64,000 nt of DNA from Pholiota molesta (lineage: Eukaryota > Basidiomycota > Agaricomycetes > Agaricales > Strophariaceae). Positions 47,222-57,485 of the stretch are shown here, in pieces. The stretch is taken from assembly GCA_014925825.1 (NCBI GenBank), contig JACGCK010000039.1, positions 186,001 to 250,000 on the forward strand, given 5' to 3'. The notes beneath the pieces are model-generated. The model saw nothing but the letters and a program-made list of their open reading frames with translations. It did not search any database and was not told the origin of the DNA. Numbering within the stretch: position 1 is the first letter of the stretch; each line of letters opens with the position of its first letter. Position numbers and translations under genes: made by a program.

Positions 47222-49090
47222 ATGTCTGCAACGACTAACGCTCGCACTGGGATGGCTTGCTCGTCAACTGCAGGTCTTCTGTCGCTCTCTCCAGAACTAA
47301 TCTTGGAGATAGCAACCCATATCCGAGGCGTCTCATGGGCCGAGTTTCGCGCTGGGAGGAGGGACTTGACCTCGCACTCTGAGTACTCTATAATTGGGCA
47401 AGCTACTCTCGCAAACATTCGCCTCGTCTGCCGGTATTTGGGCGAAGTCCTGGAGTGCGAAATATTCAGATCGTTTACCTTCGATTTTCGTATCACTCAG
47501 GCAACTGAAGGTGATCGTGTCAAATCGCATATAGCCTTGCTAGCGCAAGGTGGCAGTCCTGCGTCCAAACATGCCATGTTTCTTTGCATCAAATCCCTCA
47601 ATCCTATTCCGCTCGAAGAGCATAATCAATATTTCTCGACCCAAGAATCAAACTTCGATGAGGAAATGCAGGCGAAATTCACTTCTCTTGTGACGTCGCG
47701 AAACGTTCATCTCGAGAATGTCATTTTGTCCTTCCAACATTTGTTTAGCGTTGCGTAAGTATTCTTTTACTTACTCTGGTGTCTTATTAATTTTTTGTTA
47801 GGTGGAATATAGAATATGACAATGAGCAGAGCACAGGTGTCATCAACGTCTTGAGCACCCTTCCATCCCTCGAAGACCTCACATTGCAGATTGGTTTCTA
47901 TTGTCAGGACCCAGCACGCCTTTCCCTGAACAAACTCCACAACCTTAGCAGCCTCACTATTTCCTTTACCAATTGTCCGCCGGATGACGCTGACGAATCC
48001 GGCGAACACCAAGAACAGGTCGTAGATCATATTTCACAAATTATTGCCCAGAGTCCCATGCTGCGCTATCTCAGCATTTTACAATCCGCTCCTTTTCAGT
48101 CAGTATATGATCTGTCTCTCCGCAATCTGTTGAAGCGGGTGCCTGCTGCGCAGCCACTCGCACACCTCGAATCCCTTCACTTGGCGTTGCCAGATATGAA
48201 ATTTGGCAACAATACTCTTCCTCATCTGAAGGCTCTTAAAGTCCTTCGCATTGAAGGCTCTGCGCACCCTAACTGTACTGGTGCTGAAATATGGGGTCCA
48301 TTAACAGCGGCACACATCGAATTGCGGGAAATCACCGTCTTCCACTTGTCGGAACCCCTTGCCGCATACCTTGCCACTTACTCGGGTCTGGAGAAACTCT
48401 ATGTTTTAATGACCTACTATGATAACGAATTCACGAGATGTGATATACGAGCGTTTATCAGAGACGTCCTTCCTCTGCATGGTCTTTCGGCGACAATCAA
48501 TTCCCCTCGGCCAGGTCATAACTTCCAGCATTCGTCTCAAGATGGTTTGATTTTCGACGTCGATGTCCAGTTGAAGCAAAGTCTTTCCACCAAAGTACCA
48601 TCCGAGTCATTGCCGGTTACTATTTGTATAGATTCAATTCCAGAGGCACTCCCAATCGTGGTAAGCATGATTGTCTTTAGACTTTTACGTTCTAGCGGAC
48701 ACTAACAGCACTATAATCCAGCTCGAATGTGTAGCTCAATCACCGAGATGCTATGCGGAAAGGCTTGAAATATCCTATTCTCCCACCACGCTTTACTTCG
48801 GATGCGGCCATGGAATGGGGGAGCATTACAGGTCTAACTCGGCTGCAGGGCAAAACTGGTTATCCAACCTCGAAGTAGAGGATTGTCAACGCTATCCACC
48901 TATTATATCCCTTAAACGCGAGGTTTTCAAACTCAGGCCATGCGAAGGTAGGGAAGGGATGTATGAATATCAGCTGTTGCCACGGACAGAGGTATACATG
49001 GTTTGTTACCTTTTGCCTCGATAAGTGTTGCTGATTTCTCGATATCTTCAGGGATTGAATCGTAGCTCAGACAGTGACTATGGGTATTAG
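47222..49090 (+). CDS. F-box-like / leucine-rich-repeat-like protein, copy B
   Basis: Four exons (47222-47754, 47802-48660, 48722-48991, 49052-49090) encode 566 residues, with intron positions and phases identical to copy A. The F-box-like start is LSPELILEIATHIRGVSWAE, then NIRLVCRYLGEVLECEIFRS. Shared blocks include SLEDLTLQIG, LKALKVLRIEGSAHPNCTGA, EIWGPLTAAHIEL, DVLPLHGLSATINS and PVTICIDSIPEALPIV. By eye, roughly half to two thirds of aligned residues agree with copy A. It differs in the N-terminal linker and lacks the acidic C-terminal tail (ends SSDSDYGY). A tandem duplication is the simplest origin. The function is as uncertain as for copy A. Confidence 0.8.
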
Positions 49091-49488
49091 TGTAGCCTGG
49101 AATTACGTTTGGAGAAATCGCTGCTAGTTTTACTCAGTAACAAACGGACGTGCAATGTCTTGCGACCACTTCGCAGGCTTTGAATTCGTCCGATCAACTT
49201 CCGATTAATTTATTCTGTATTGGACTGGTTGATTAACCGCTTGCCATAAGCTTCGAAAATATGTACTCCATTAAGTGCGTCCGCTTTAGTGGCTTTCAAA
49301 ACAGGAATGAAGAGCGTAAAAACGAAGAGCGTAAGAGCAACGTATGAGTGTGGCGGTAACGGACCGAATTTATGTATTAGTCAGCTAATTTTTTGGCGCT
49401 CCTCCGACTTGCATCAAGTTTTGAATGTAGTACATACCATCAACGACTTCAGTCCTTCCCCTCGTCTCACACATCCATCTCCTGAAGC
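49091..49488. other. Intergenic, no gene seen
   Basis: Between F-box-like copy B and the CCHC zinc-finger gene. Confidence 0.5.
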
Positions 49489-50676
49489 ATGACTCGTGTA
49501 ACGAACTTTGGACTAAAAAGAACGTATCTCCAAGCAGGATTTTCCGCTGATGATGACACGCCAAGTTCAGCGGATGCAGCTGCCCAAGCTTCACGTACCA
49601 CAAAAGCAGAATCGGCTCCTAGCGCACAGGATGATAGTACGCCTTCGGAAGCCGCTTCGAACCCCCCTCCGAAGAAGAAAAGAAAGCGCACCCCCAAGTC
49701 AAAGCGCGATGGATATGCAGCACAGAAAGCCGCAGAAGCCGCCAAGCTCAATGGCGAAGATCCCCTTTCCTCAGAAACACCACAAACGAAAGACGAGACT
49801 GCAGAGGGTACTGAAGAGACAAGTTCTGAATCTACGTTAACGCGGCTGCAGAAAAAACAAAAGCGGAACTTAGCGCGAAGGCTAAAAGGTAAGTCCTGTT
49901 CATAAATCGACTCCATGGGTGTTCGTTACTCATCACTAATTAACAGTACAATCTGCTACTGAGGCACGTCGGCTGAAACGGATAGCGCAGAAGAACGCGG
50001 AAACCACATGTTTTGCGTGTCGAGAAAGGGCCATGCTGCGAAGGATTGTCCAACGGCTAACGCAGGAGGCGGAGACGGAGAAAGTGCAGGAAAGACAACG
50101 GCCGTTGTCGGTGTTTGCTATAGGTATGTATGTAACGTGAACGCAGTAACGATGCTGATAGTTTGATTTGCTCTAGATGTGGTTCAAAGAAACACACGCT
50201 TTCGCGGTGCAAGAAGCCAGCCAACCCCGCCGATCCGTTTCCTTATGCCTCATGCTTCGTCTGTAATGGCAAAGGCCATTTGGCATCCGCATGTCCATTG
50301 AACAAAGCGAAAGGAGTGTATCCGAATGGCGGCTCTTGCAAGCTCTGTGGCGATACTTCCCATCTCGCTAAAGACTGTGGCATTCGGCAAAAAGGTTTGA
50401 AGATTGCTGTCATATCCCTTCGGCGCTTCTACTAATCGTTCGCTTTTCGCAGTAACTGATCCAACAACGACGGTTCTTGGGACAGGACGAGAAGCGGGTG
50501 CTGATGAGGATGATTTCCATATGTTCAAGCGTAAGACTTCTGAGATCGAACATGACGAAAAGAAGGAAGCGAAGCTGAAGGAGCTGCTCGAGGTTCGACC
50601 GGGAGCGCTTTCGGGGACGATCAAACCATTTGCAAACGTTCCACAACCTAAGAAGAAAGTGGTCGTTTTCAAATAA
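49489..50676 (+). CDS. CCHC zinc-knuckle protein (ZCCHC9-like), with one single-base frameshift
   Basis: Four exons (49489-49888, 49947-50123, 50177-50394, 50453-50676). A Lys/Ala/Thr-rich disordered N-terminus (PPPKKKRKRTPKSKRDG looks like a nuclear signal) precedes four zinc knuckles: CFACREKGHAAKDC, CYRCGSKKHTLSRC, CFVCNGKGHLASAC and CKLCGDTSHLAKDC. The tail has an acidic/Lys coil and ends PKKKVVVFK. The order matches ZCCHC9, a nucleolar RNA-binding protein linked to rRNA processing and the exosome. In knuckle 1 a base is missing from the A-run at 50024-50027: as written the frame turns to RERAMLRR, and adding the exon lengths confirms a deficit of one. It is convergent with the pterin dehydratase. 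Confidence 0.88.
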
Positions 50677-50868
50677 TTATCTCTGTTGTTTCCAGGTCAA
50701 TCATTTCTCTAATGTGAGGCCATACCGACCAACCATGAATTGTGGTTTTTTTCCATGCGTAACATATCTGTTAGGAGCGCACCTAAAACCGCACCTTAAT
50801 CTAGCAAACATTTCAAACAAACAAGATACACACAGGCATATTCAGGTACTGATGATCCTGATAAATAA

Positions 50869-51671
50869 TCATAGCATGACGAGTTTGTTATCCTCGATTC
50901 GAAGGCGCTCTAAATTCCATGGGTACTCCGACAGAAGTTTCTCCCAAGAGGCTGCATCGAAGAGATAAGGTGGTCGCACGGCTGATTTGCCTTTGGTTGG
51001 CCCGTAAGCGCTCTCTCGGTAAATGCTCTCCAATGAGCTTGCCAAGCTGACGTCTCGAAGACTCAACCAGGGATGCTCTAAGTCATGGGTTTGAGTCGTA
51101 ATGGTCAAACTTGGTCTCTTCTCTCCAACGAGATGGAGACTCGTTGAATGATGCTTCGCTGATTCAGTTCTGCAACCGCCAAAAGTAATGAGTCCACTTA
51201 CCGAAATCGATTCTTCGACGTCAAGGAGTTGCTTGAGGAATTTACGAGCTGACACGGGCCCTTGAAGACCATTCTGCGGGTGAGGAAAAGACCTCTAGTC
51301 TAGACGTTTCGCATAAGGACATGAACCCCGTCGTAGCCTTCGGGAAATGTCACCGAATCTGTGTTCAACTGCCAGGCATGACATAGCAGAGGATAGATGA
51401 ATTGTTGTAACTCTGGCTTCGAGATTATTACGGGAGCGGATGTTCGGTCTGTTGTACTCGGGAATTGGAGTTCAGGAATGTCGATTCCTTGGGGTGCTTC
51501 AGATAGTCTGGTGTCTTCGCACTCCTTTGCTACGATAGTGCCTATATCTCGTCTCTGCATTTTAAAATCAAACAAGGCAGGATGGTGGCTTGCGGGGTGA
51601 GGTGGCCTTGTCGGAGGTAACAGTCTGGAAGCGGAGAGACGCAAAACGGCCTGTTGAACGTTGAGAGCCAT
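50869..51671 (-). CDS. Pterin-4a-carbinolamine dehydratase-like protein
   Basis: Starts at the ATG at 51671 and ends at 50869. The first part (to about 51300) has a basic N-terminus (ALNVQQAVLRLSASRLLPPT) that could target mitochondria, then PELQQFIYPLLCHAWQL. The second part has VSARKFLKQLLDVEES, the ESAKHHSTSLHLVG segment with the paired His typical of the family, SLTITTQTHD and LSLRDVSLASSLESIY. The enzyme dehydrates 4a-hydroxytetrahydropterin, regenerating the cofactor of aromatic amino-acid hydroxylases. The intron near 51260-51320 is unclear: the acceptor CCGCAG|AATGG is good, but the possible donors (GTTCAT, GTCTAG) are weak. A GTAAGT..TTGCAG pair only 32 nt apart near 51200 is left unspliced here because removing it breaks the frame. 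Confidence 0.72.
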
Positions 51672-52076
51672 ATTAGCTCGTTCTTGATAAAACCAAGTTC
51701 TGAGTTACTGAGTGTTGAGCTTGAGCATGAATCTGAAAGCGCAAGGAATTAGCCAATACTCGGGTCGTTTGGGCCGCTGGGCAACCCTGGGGTACAACAA
51801 GTTCAAGTTGAAGCTTTTGAAGATCGATATTCGAAGTTGCCGACGTCGTTGACTTTGTCACGTGTCTTTTCTAATTGAAACACCACGACGATTCTTCTAC
51901 TAGACTCGCTAGCCAGTCACACTCGCGGGCTCTAGTCACAAAGAGTCACACAGGAGCACATGACGAGAAGGGAGCGAGCTCGCGAGCGGACTGGCTGTCT
52001 CGGGCCTATTTCGGTGATGGTTGATTTCCCCGCCAATTCATACATGGGTACTTCGTCGAAAAAGTGGCCACAACTC
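51672..52076. other. Intergenic, no gene seen
   Basis: Upstream of the pterin dehydratase-like gene; borders the inverted-repeat element. Confidence 0.5.
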
Positions 52077-52488
52077 AAAAAAAGTCGCAAAATTGGGTAT
52101 ACAAAATATGGTTTTTTTTACTCGTAGAACTCAATGCAATGGTTTGAAAAAATGCGATTTTTTCCGAAATTGACTTCAACTGATGCTGTCGGCGTTGGTG
52201 ATACCCTCCAATGCTGAGAAAAAAAGGCTTTGGTATGATCATAACAAGCATTTCAGCAATACCACTACCTTTCCTTGCCATTGATGAGATACCACTGATG
52301 CTTGAGATGAGTTTGAAAGTGTTTTCAGTACTGTGTGGATGAAAACTTCGACGGAATGCTTCTCGCGCACGGACCTGTCAACGACGACGAAGTTAAAAGT
52401 GTAGTTCTCGAAAAAAACTTGTATACTCTAATCGACTCAAAATGCAAAATAAATCACTTTTTGTATACCCAATTTTGACACTTTTTTT
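52077..52488. mobile_element. MITE-like element with ~30-bp terminal inverted repeats
   Basis: The left end (52077-52106) and right end (52458-52488) are inverted copies. Both contain CAAAATTGGGTATACAAAA next to a run of seven A, differing at only a few positions. Just inside, a second pair (TTTTTTTACTCGTAGAAC at 52112-52129 and the inverse of GTAGTTCTCGAAAAAAAC at 52401-52418) is also similar. The 412-bp interior has no coding capacity. Size and structure fit a non-autonomous DNA transposon. A target-site duplication could not be fixed by eye. Confidence 0.55.
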
Positions 52489-52790
52489 CACCTCCAAGGT
52501 GTTTTTTCACGAAGTCCCCTCCTTTGAATTTGGCGGGCTCCGCCAAAAGTGCCCCGAAACAGCCCAGCCGGCTACGCCAGTTGTCGAGTTTACTCTCACA
52601 ACTCACGTGTCTTTCACGTGTGCGTAGCCGGATGGGGACGAGCCTATTCTTCTACCAACCTTGGTTAGACCTTGGCCAAACCTTGGCGGCGCAAAAGACA
52701 CGACAAAGGGAGGCTAACATTTCATCACCCACAAAGACCAATTATGTTAGGTCAATTGCGTTGTATATTTACGACAGAGATCATAGTAAA

Positions 52791-53394
52791 CTAGTTAATC
52801 GCGATCTTCTTTTGCTCTTGTTCCTTCGATGTCTTGGGGAAGGTAACAGTCAATACGCCATTATCCAGATGGGCTTTGATCTGGTCCTCCTGTAAATCGA
52901 ACACAATTCAATAAGAAATAAGGCAATTTTTGTGACAGAGAACCGAATCATACTTTGACGCCCGGAGGAAGTTGCAGAGTTCTCGAGAACCTTCCAACCC
53001 TGCGCTCGTTCACAAGATATCCGCCTTCTTTCTTTTCGGTAGTTTCTTTGCTTTCCCCGGAAACGGTCATGCGGTTGTTGTGTACCTCGATATTAGTATC
53101 TTCTTTCGTGAGGCCAGGAAGCTCGAAGACGGCGGTAACCTGATTTTTGTCGGCATTCTCTACCAGGTCCATCCTAACAATGCACGGATCGTAGAACGCG
53201 TATCACATGAGTATCGACTATAAATGATAGGTATAACGAACATGCCTCGGTTTGAGAGTTGTGATAGTGCCTTCGGAGGGTTGGACATCCGAAGGGCGAA
53301 ATACGCTGCGATCTTTGGCAAGGAGACGCGTATTCAAGGCATCATCTAGGAAGGTGTCGAAGTCGTAGAAAGGTTCGTAGAGCAAGAGTGACAT
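52791..53394 (-). CDS. Small heat-shock protein (Hsp20/alpha-crystallin)
   Basis: Three exons (53246-53394, 52954-53173, 52791-52889) encode 155 residues. The N-terminal arm LLYEPFYDFDTFLDDALNTR is followed by the alpha-crystallin domain: TAVFELPGLTKEDTNIEVHN, NRMTVSGES, RRVGRFSRTLQLPPGVK (beta8-9 region) and HLDNGVLTVTFPK. The end is a Lys-rich tail with the I-x-I-like IAIN. It acts as an ATP-independent holdase in the cytosol. The first intron uses a GC donor (CCGAG|GCATGT), since no GT donor keeps the frame. A TATA box and a heat-shock-element-like site lie upstream. The frame is intact. Confidence 0.95.
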
Positions 53395-53434
53395 TGTGTG
53401 TAGTTTGAATGGAAATCAAGTTAGCAACCGACAG

Positions 53435-53442
53435 AATATATA
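53435..53442 (-). promoter_or_regulatory. TATA box of the Hsp20 gene
   Basis: TATATAT (minus strand) lies about 45 nt upstream of the ATG at 53394. Confidence 0.5.
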
Positions 53443-53543
53443 CCATGTTGTCGACGGTCAGACAGTTTCATGGAACGATTGGATTTTGGAGTCTGGAAGA
53501 GGTGGCATTACGTCAACTTCAGACAATTGTACGTTCGCCGGGA

Positions 53544-53562
53544 TTCCAGAAGATTTTCTGAA
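53544..53562 (-). promoter_or_regulatory. Heat-shock-element-like site
   Basis: TTCCAGAAGATTTTCTGAA contains alternating TTC/GAA modules (TTCnnGAA, then TTCnGAA). It lies about 150 nt upstream of the Hsp20 start, as expected for HSF1 binding. Spacing in the second half is imperfect. Confidence 0.4.
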
Positions 53563-54939
53563 TTGGTCCCGACTCCAACCTTGTTGAATGTGCAGCCAGC
53601 AAGCAGCAAGCAAGCAGATAGCAATAAGGGTACAAGATACCGAGGCGCGTGCGACCGACGACCGACGACGCGCCTGCCCACGTGCAGAGCATTTGTTCTT
53701 ACGCATACCCAAACCGTTGCGTAACTGATTCACTTTGAATTGACTTTGAACACGAAAAGAATTGCTACATATCACAAAACACACAAAGTACTACAGGTTG
53801 AGGGTGATGCTATGTGAGGGATATTTTTAGGAATGCCATACAAGACCGATATCACTGAAACAAACAGAGTAGGATAAATAAAGAGAGAAAACCGAGAGAA
53901 AACAAGATGTGGAGGTTTTTGTGTTGTACATAAACCAGAAATTGAGATCGCGTGAGGTGCACGATGGGAAGTAACGGCGATGCAACGAGGGGTTGGAGAG
54001 GAAACGCGGCCAAGTGATGGAGTGGACTTGGACGAACTGTGCCGCTAACCGTTGAGCTCGCATGATGAAGCTTCAAGCTTGGAGGTTTTCAAGACAGCAC
54101 AAGCTATCTCACGAGAGGAGAGAGATAGGAATGGATAAAATTGACAGTGCACTAAAAGGAAACAAGGAAGAAGGGAAGAGGCAAAAGAAGGGTGCAACCA
54201 AAACCAAAACCAAAAGAAATAAAATGAAACAAAGAAGAAATCAGAGAAAGAATACAACGGCGACGGATTAAAAGCGAGTCAAAGAAGGAAAAGAACATGG
54301 AAGGAAGTAAGACAAAAAAGAATATGTAAATATGATCAGGAGCAGTATGATGCGAGTGATGATGGTGTAACTGAAAGGAGTGTGGATGAGGCAGTCAAAG
54401 AGCGGAGGAGATTAGAGGACTAGAAAAGAGCGGTACAACGAAAGCGAATGCGTGAGACGATACAGGACAACATACAGACTGGCAGCAGGGATGATGATGG
54501 CGAGGAGATGATTACGATGATAATGGTGACGACGATGGCGACGGTGATGACGGCGGAATTAAGAGTCCAATGGCAGCCAAAAAGATCGGCTACAATTCTC
54601 AAGAGTGATGATGATGACGACCACGAAATCCCGATGAAAAGGGGATGATAGAGAAGGAGTGAAAATGAGGGAGGACATCGAGGAAGGAAAGTAGAAAGAA
54701 AGAAAAACCAAATATCATAGAAGAAAACCCTGTCTATCTGTATGTTATACATGTAACTGGAAAGGAACTCAAACAAAAGAATGCGAAGCAAAGAAAGGAT
54801 GGGTCCATGCATACCCGGGATGTATCAATTCTCAGCCCCTCTCTCCCCCTCTCCTTAACCTCTGCCTACCCACGATCCATCCAACAACATATATCATCCC
54901 TTACGAAAGTATATGCTCGGCGATCGTACATAAGACAGG
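53563..54939. other. Intergenic, no gene seen
   Basis: 5' side of the Hsp20 gene and the 3' side of CCR4. The 54.0-54.8 kb part is purine-rich on the plus strand (GA/GATGAT runs), consistent with a long 3' untranslated region of CCR4 rather than a gene. Confidence 0.45.
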
Positions 54940-57485
54940 CTACGTTGACGAGTGTTGTCGTGAAGGTGCAGGTTCTCGTGGAGGCTTCACGCGAAATTCG
55001 GCGACGATGTAAACGTGGCTATCAAGGATAAAGTAGATGGTCAGCACCGCTATGAATCGAGGAACAAAAACAAAACAGGAGCAAAAAATGTGCCGAGAAA
55101 AAACAAAAAAGAAGAAAACACGTACTCAGATGGGAAGTGCGGATGCGGGAATCCCACCACCTTCTCCAAATACCCCCTATCCACCTCCCCAAGTACCTTA
55201 TTCACCGCCAGGTTGCCCGCCGAATACCACACATAATCAATATGCCCCTGAAAGCTCGGCGTGTAATTCGTCAACGGCAGGTCCGGGCCAACTGCCGCAT
55301 ACGAGCTCTTCAGGCCCAGACGGTGCCGCATCCCGTCGCTTGTGTATCGGCCGTACTTGTGCGACATGAAGTCCGGGTGCGTCGCGGGCAGTGACCCATT
55401 CGAGAGGAACTCGTACACGCCCGAGTCGGGTACTGAGTTGAAGTCGCCGCAGATGATCGTCGGGATCTTCAGGCCGTCGGTGTAGATCGGCGGTGGACGG
55501 TACGTAGGCGCAGGCGGCCGTTGAGTTTGGGGTGGTGAGGAGGTAGTGTCGTCAATGGCAGATGTGCTAGCGGCGTCTGACGAATCGTCAACGCCGTTGA
55601 TCGAGGAGGCTTCAGAAGACGGCGTTGTTGGTGCATGAAGGTTGGGCGGGGCAGGTGGTGGGTACTTGGCAAAGTGCTCCGCAATCTTCTCGACCTCGTC
55701 GGCAAGAAGTGCGACCTGGACCAGCTTGACGTCACGGTATGCAGGGTCCCAGTGGATATGCGCATTAGCGATGATGAAGCGCGTGCCGGTATGGATGTTC
55801 TCTAGCAGACAGACGATGGCAATATGGTCCTTGCCAAGCACGCGGTTGAACATGTCGTCCGTCTTCTTGAAATCCTGACGTTGCATGGCGATCGCACTGA
55901 ACTCGATGAGCCGTTTTTCTACTAGCTTGTACCTAGACAGCGAAAATAAACAAAATCAGTTAGCGCTTTTTTAAGATGGTATAAAAATAGCTACGCACTT
56001 GTCAGCCTTGTAGAACGTCGCACACCCATCGACCTGTCTCCTGTCCGACTCGTTCATCGTCTTGTACCTTGACTTAGGCCAGTACACGCCCTCATATCCT
56101 TGCTGCGCCAGATTGACAGTAAAGTAATCCTCATACGCCGCAATATCCACTTCCTGCAAACACACGAAGTCGGTATTGTGCTTCGTCACATCGTCCAGAA
56201 TCCGGCCTTTGCGGTATGACCATGCAAGGGCCCACGACGGCGTGTACCCATACAGCCGCTCAGTAGCGTACTTCTCGCACAAAATGTTGTAGCATAGTAC
56301 GCTACATCTCTCGATGTTGGGGTCCGCATCAAGCATCTCTTGCTCCTGTGGCGAGATGAGGTATTTCCATGGCCGCTCGGGTGGCTCGTTGTCGACTGGA
56401 CAGTTGTCACGCAGGTATGAGATCAGCGCCTGTGTCCCCTCCTTCTGCACCATTGACTTCAGATGTGGGTCAAGCGGGTTACCCTCGATGCCAAGAGTCT
56501 GTAGTTGATGCAGGCTGCCGAACTGAGGCGGGATAGTGTTCAAATGGTTATCATATAGATAGAACTCCTTCAGCTGCGTGAGCATGCCTAGCTCGGGCGG
56601 TACCGTGTTCAAATTGTTCCCTGATAGGTCGAGCAGCTCGAGATGCCGTAGCTTTGAAATCTCTTGTGGGACGGTGGCGAGAGCATTGTGGTTGAGGTAG
56701 AGATTGATGAGGAAGGTGAATGAAAAAAGGCCTGATGTCGGAGGTAGGTTTTTGATGTTCACCCCGCCCATGTCGAGCGACGTCCAAGTGTTCTCAGGCG
56801 CCTTGATCGATGTGGGTCGAGGTGCTTCTGCGACAGGGCCTACGGTGGATGAAGGGTGGTTGGCTTTGCCTGCCGTCGGAGACGCATCAGGAGAGTCGTT
56901 ACCACTGCCATTGGTCTCGGTTGGTGGAGGTTTGACAAGGTTGGGGTTGGTGATAGGAATGGCGGATTTGGTGACGGTGCGTGAAGCCATGGCGTTCTGG
57001 CGGGCGCGGTGGTGCGGCGACCGTGAGGCACGAATGACCTGGAAGCGACAAAGTCAATAAATAACCCGGCTCCACGAGCCAGGCAGACAGATAAAGAAAT
57101 AGATCGTAAATCGACGTACTTCGCACTTCATGAGCTGCTGCTGCCATTGAGGGGATACAACAGGGGTTGCACTTGCAGGTGATCCCTGTGCAGCCAAGAG
57201 ATGCTGTTGTTGTTGGTGAGAATGCTGGTTGGGGGGTGAAGGGTAGTGGGATAGAGATGTTTGGTGGTGGTGCTGGAGTGGCGGATGCTGGAGATGATGG
57301 CCGGGGTGTTGGTGGAGCGCGCCATTGGTGTAGAGCGCATAGCCCGGAGACTGCGGTGGGGGCCCTACCGCCGTCTGCTGTCCGGGCTGCTGGACGAGCA
57401 TCGGCAGCCCATGACGCCAGGGGTTGTTGTCGTGGTGGCTAGCGAGCTTGTGCGGGATGCCTGGGGATTGCTGCGGATAGTACAT
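54940..57485 (-). CDS. CCR4: CCR4-NOT deadenylase subunit Ccr4
   Basis: Four exons (57120-57485, 55999-57038, 55126-55932, 54940-55018) give 763 residues, exactly in frame. A Gln/His/Pro-rich N-terminus is followed by leucine-rich repeats (INLYLNHNALATVPQEISKL, HLELLDLSGNNLNTVPPELG, QLKEFYLYDNHLNTIPPQFG) that bind the Not1 scaffold. The EEP nuclease domain carries LCYNILCEKYAT, the metal-binding VCLQEVD, ANAHIHWDP, IICGDFNSVPDS and the C-terminal catalytic His in SDHVYIVAEFRV. A ~60-residue Ser/Pro-rich insert interrupts the nuclease between the AKYPPPAPPN and PTYRPPPIYTD segments. It shortens mRNA poly(A) tails in the cytoplasm. The ATG at 57485 was chosen because only a GTG lies upstream in frame; an upstream exon is possible. 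Confidence 0.96.
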
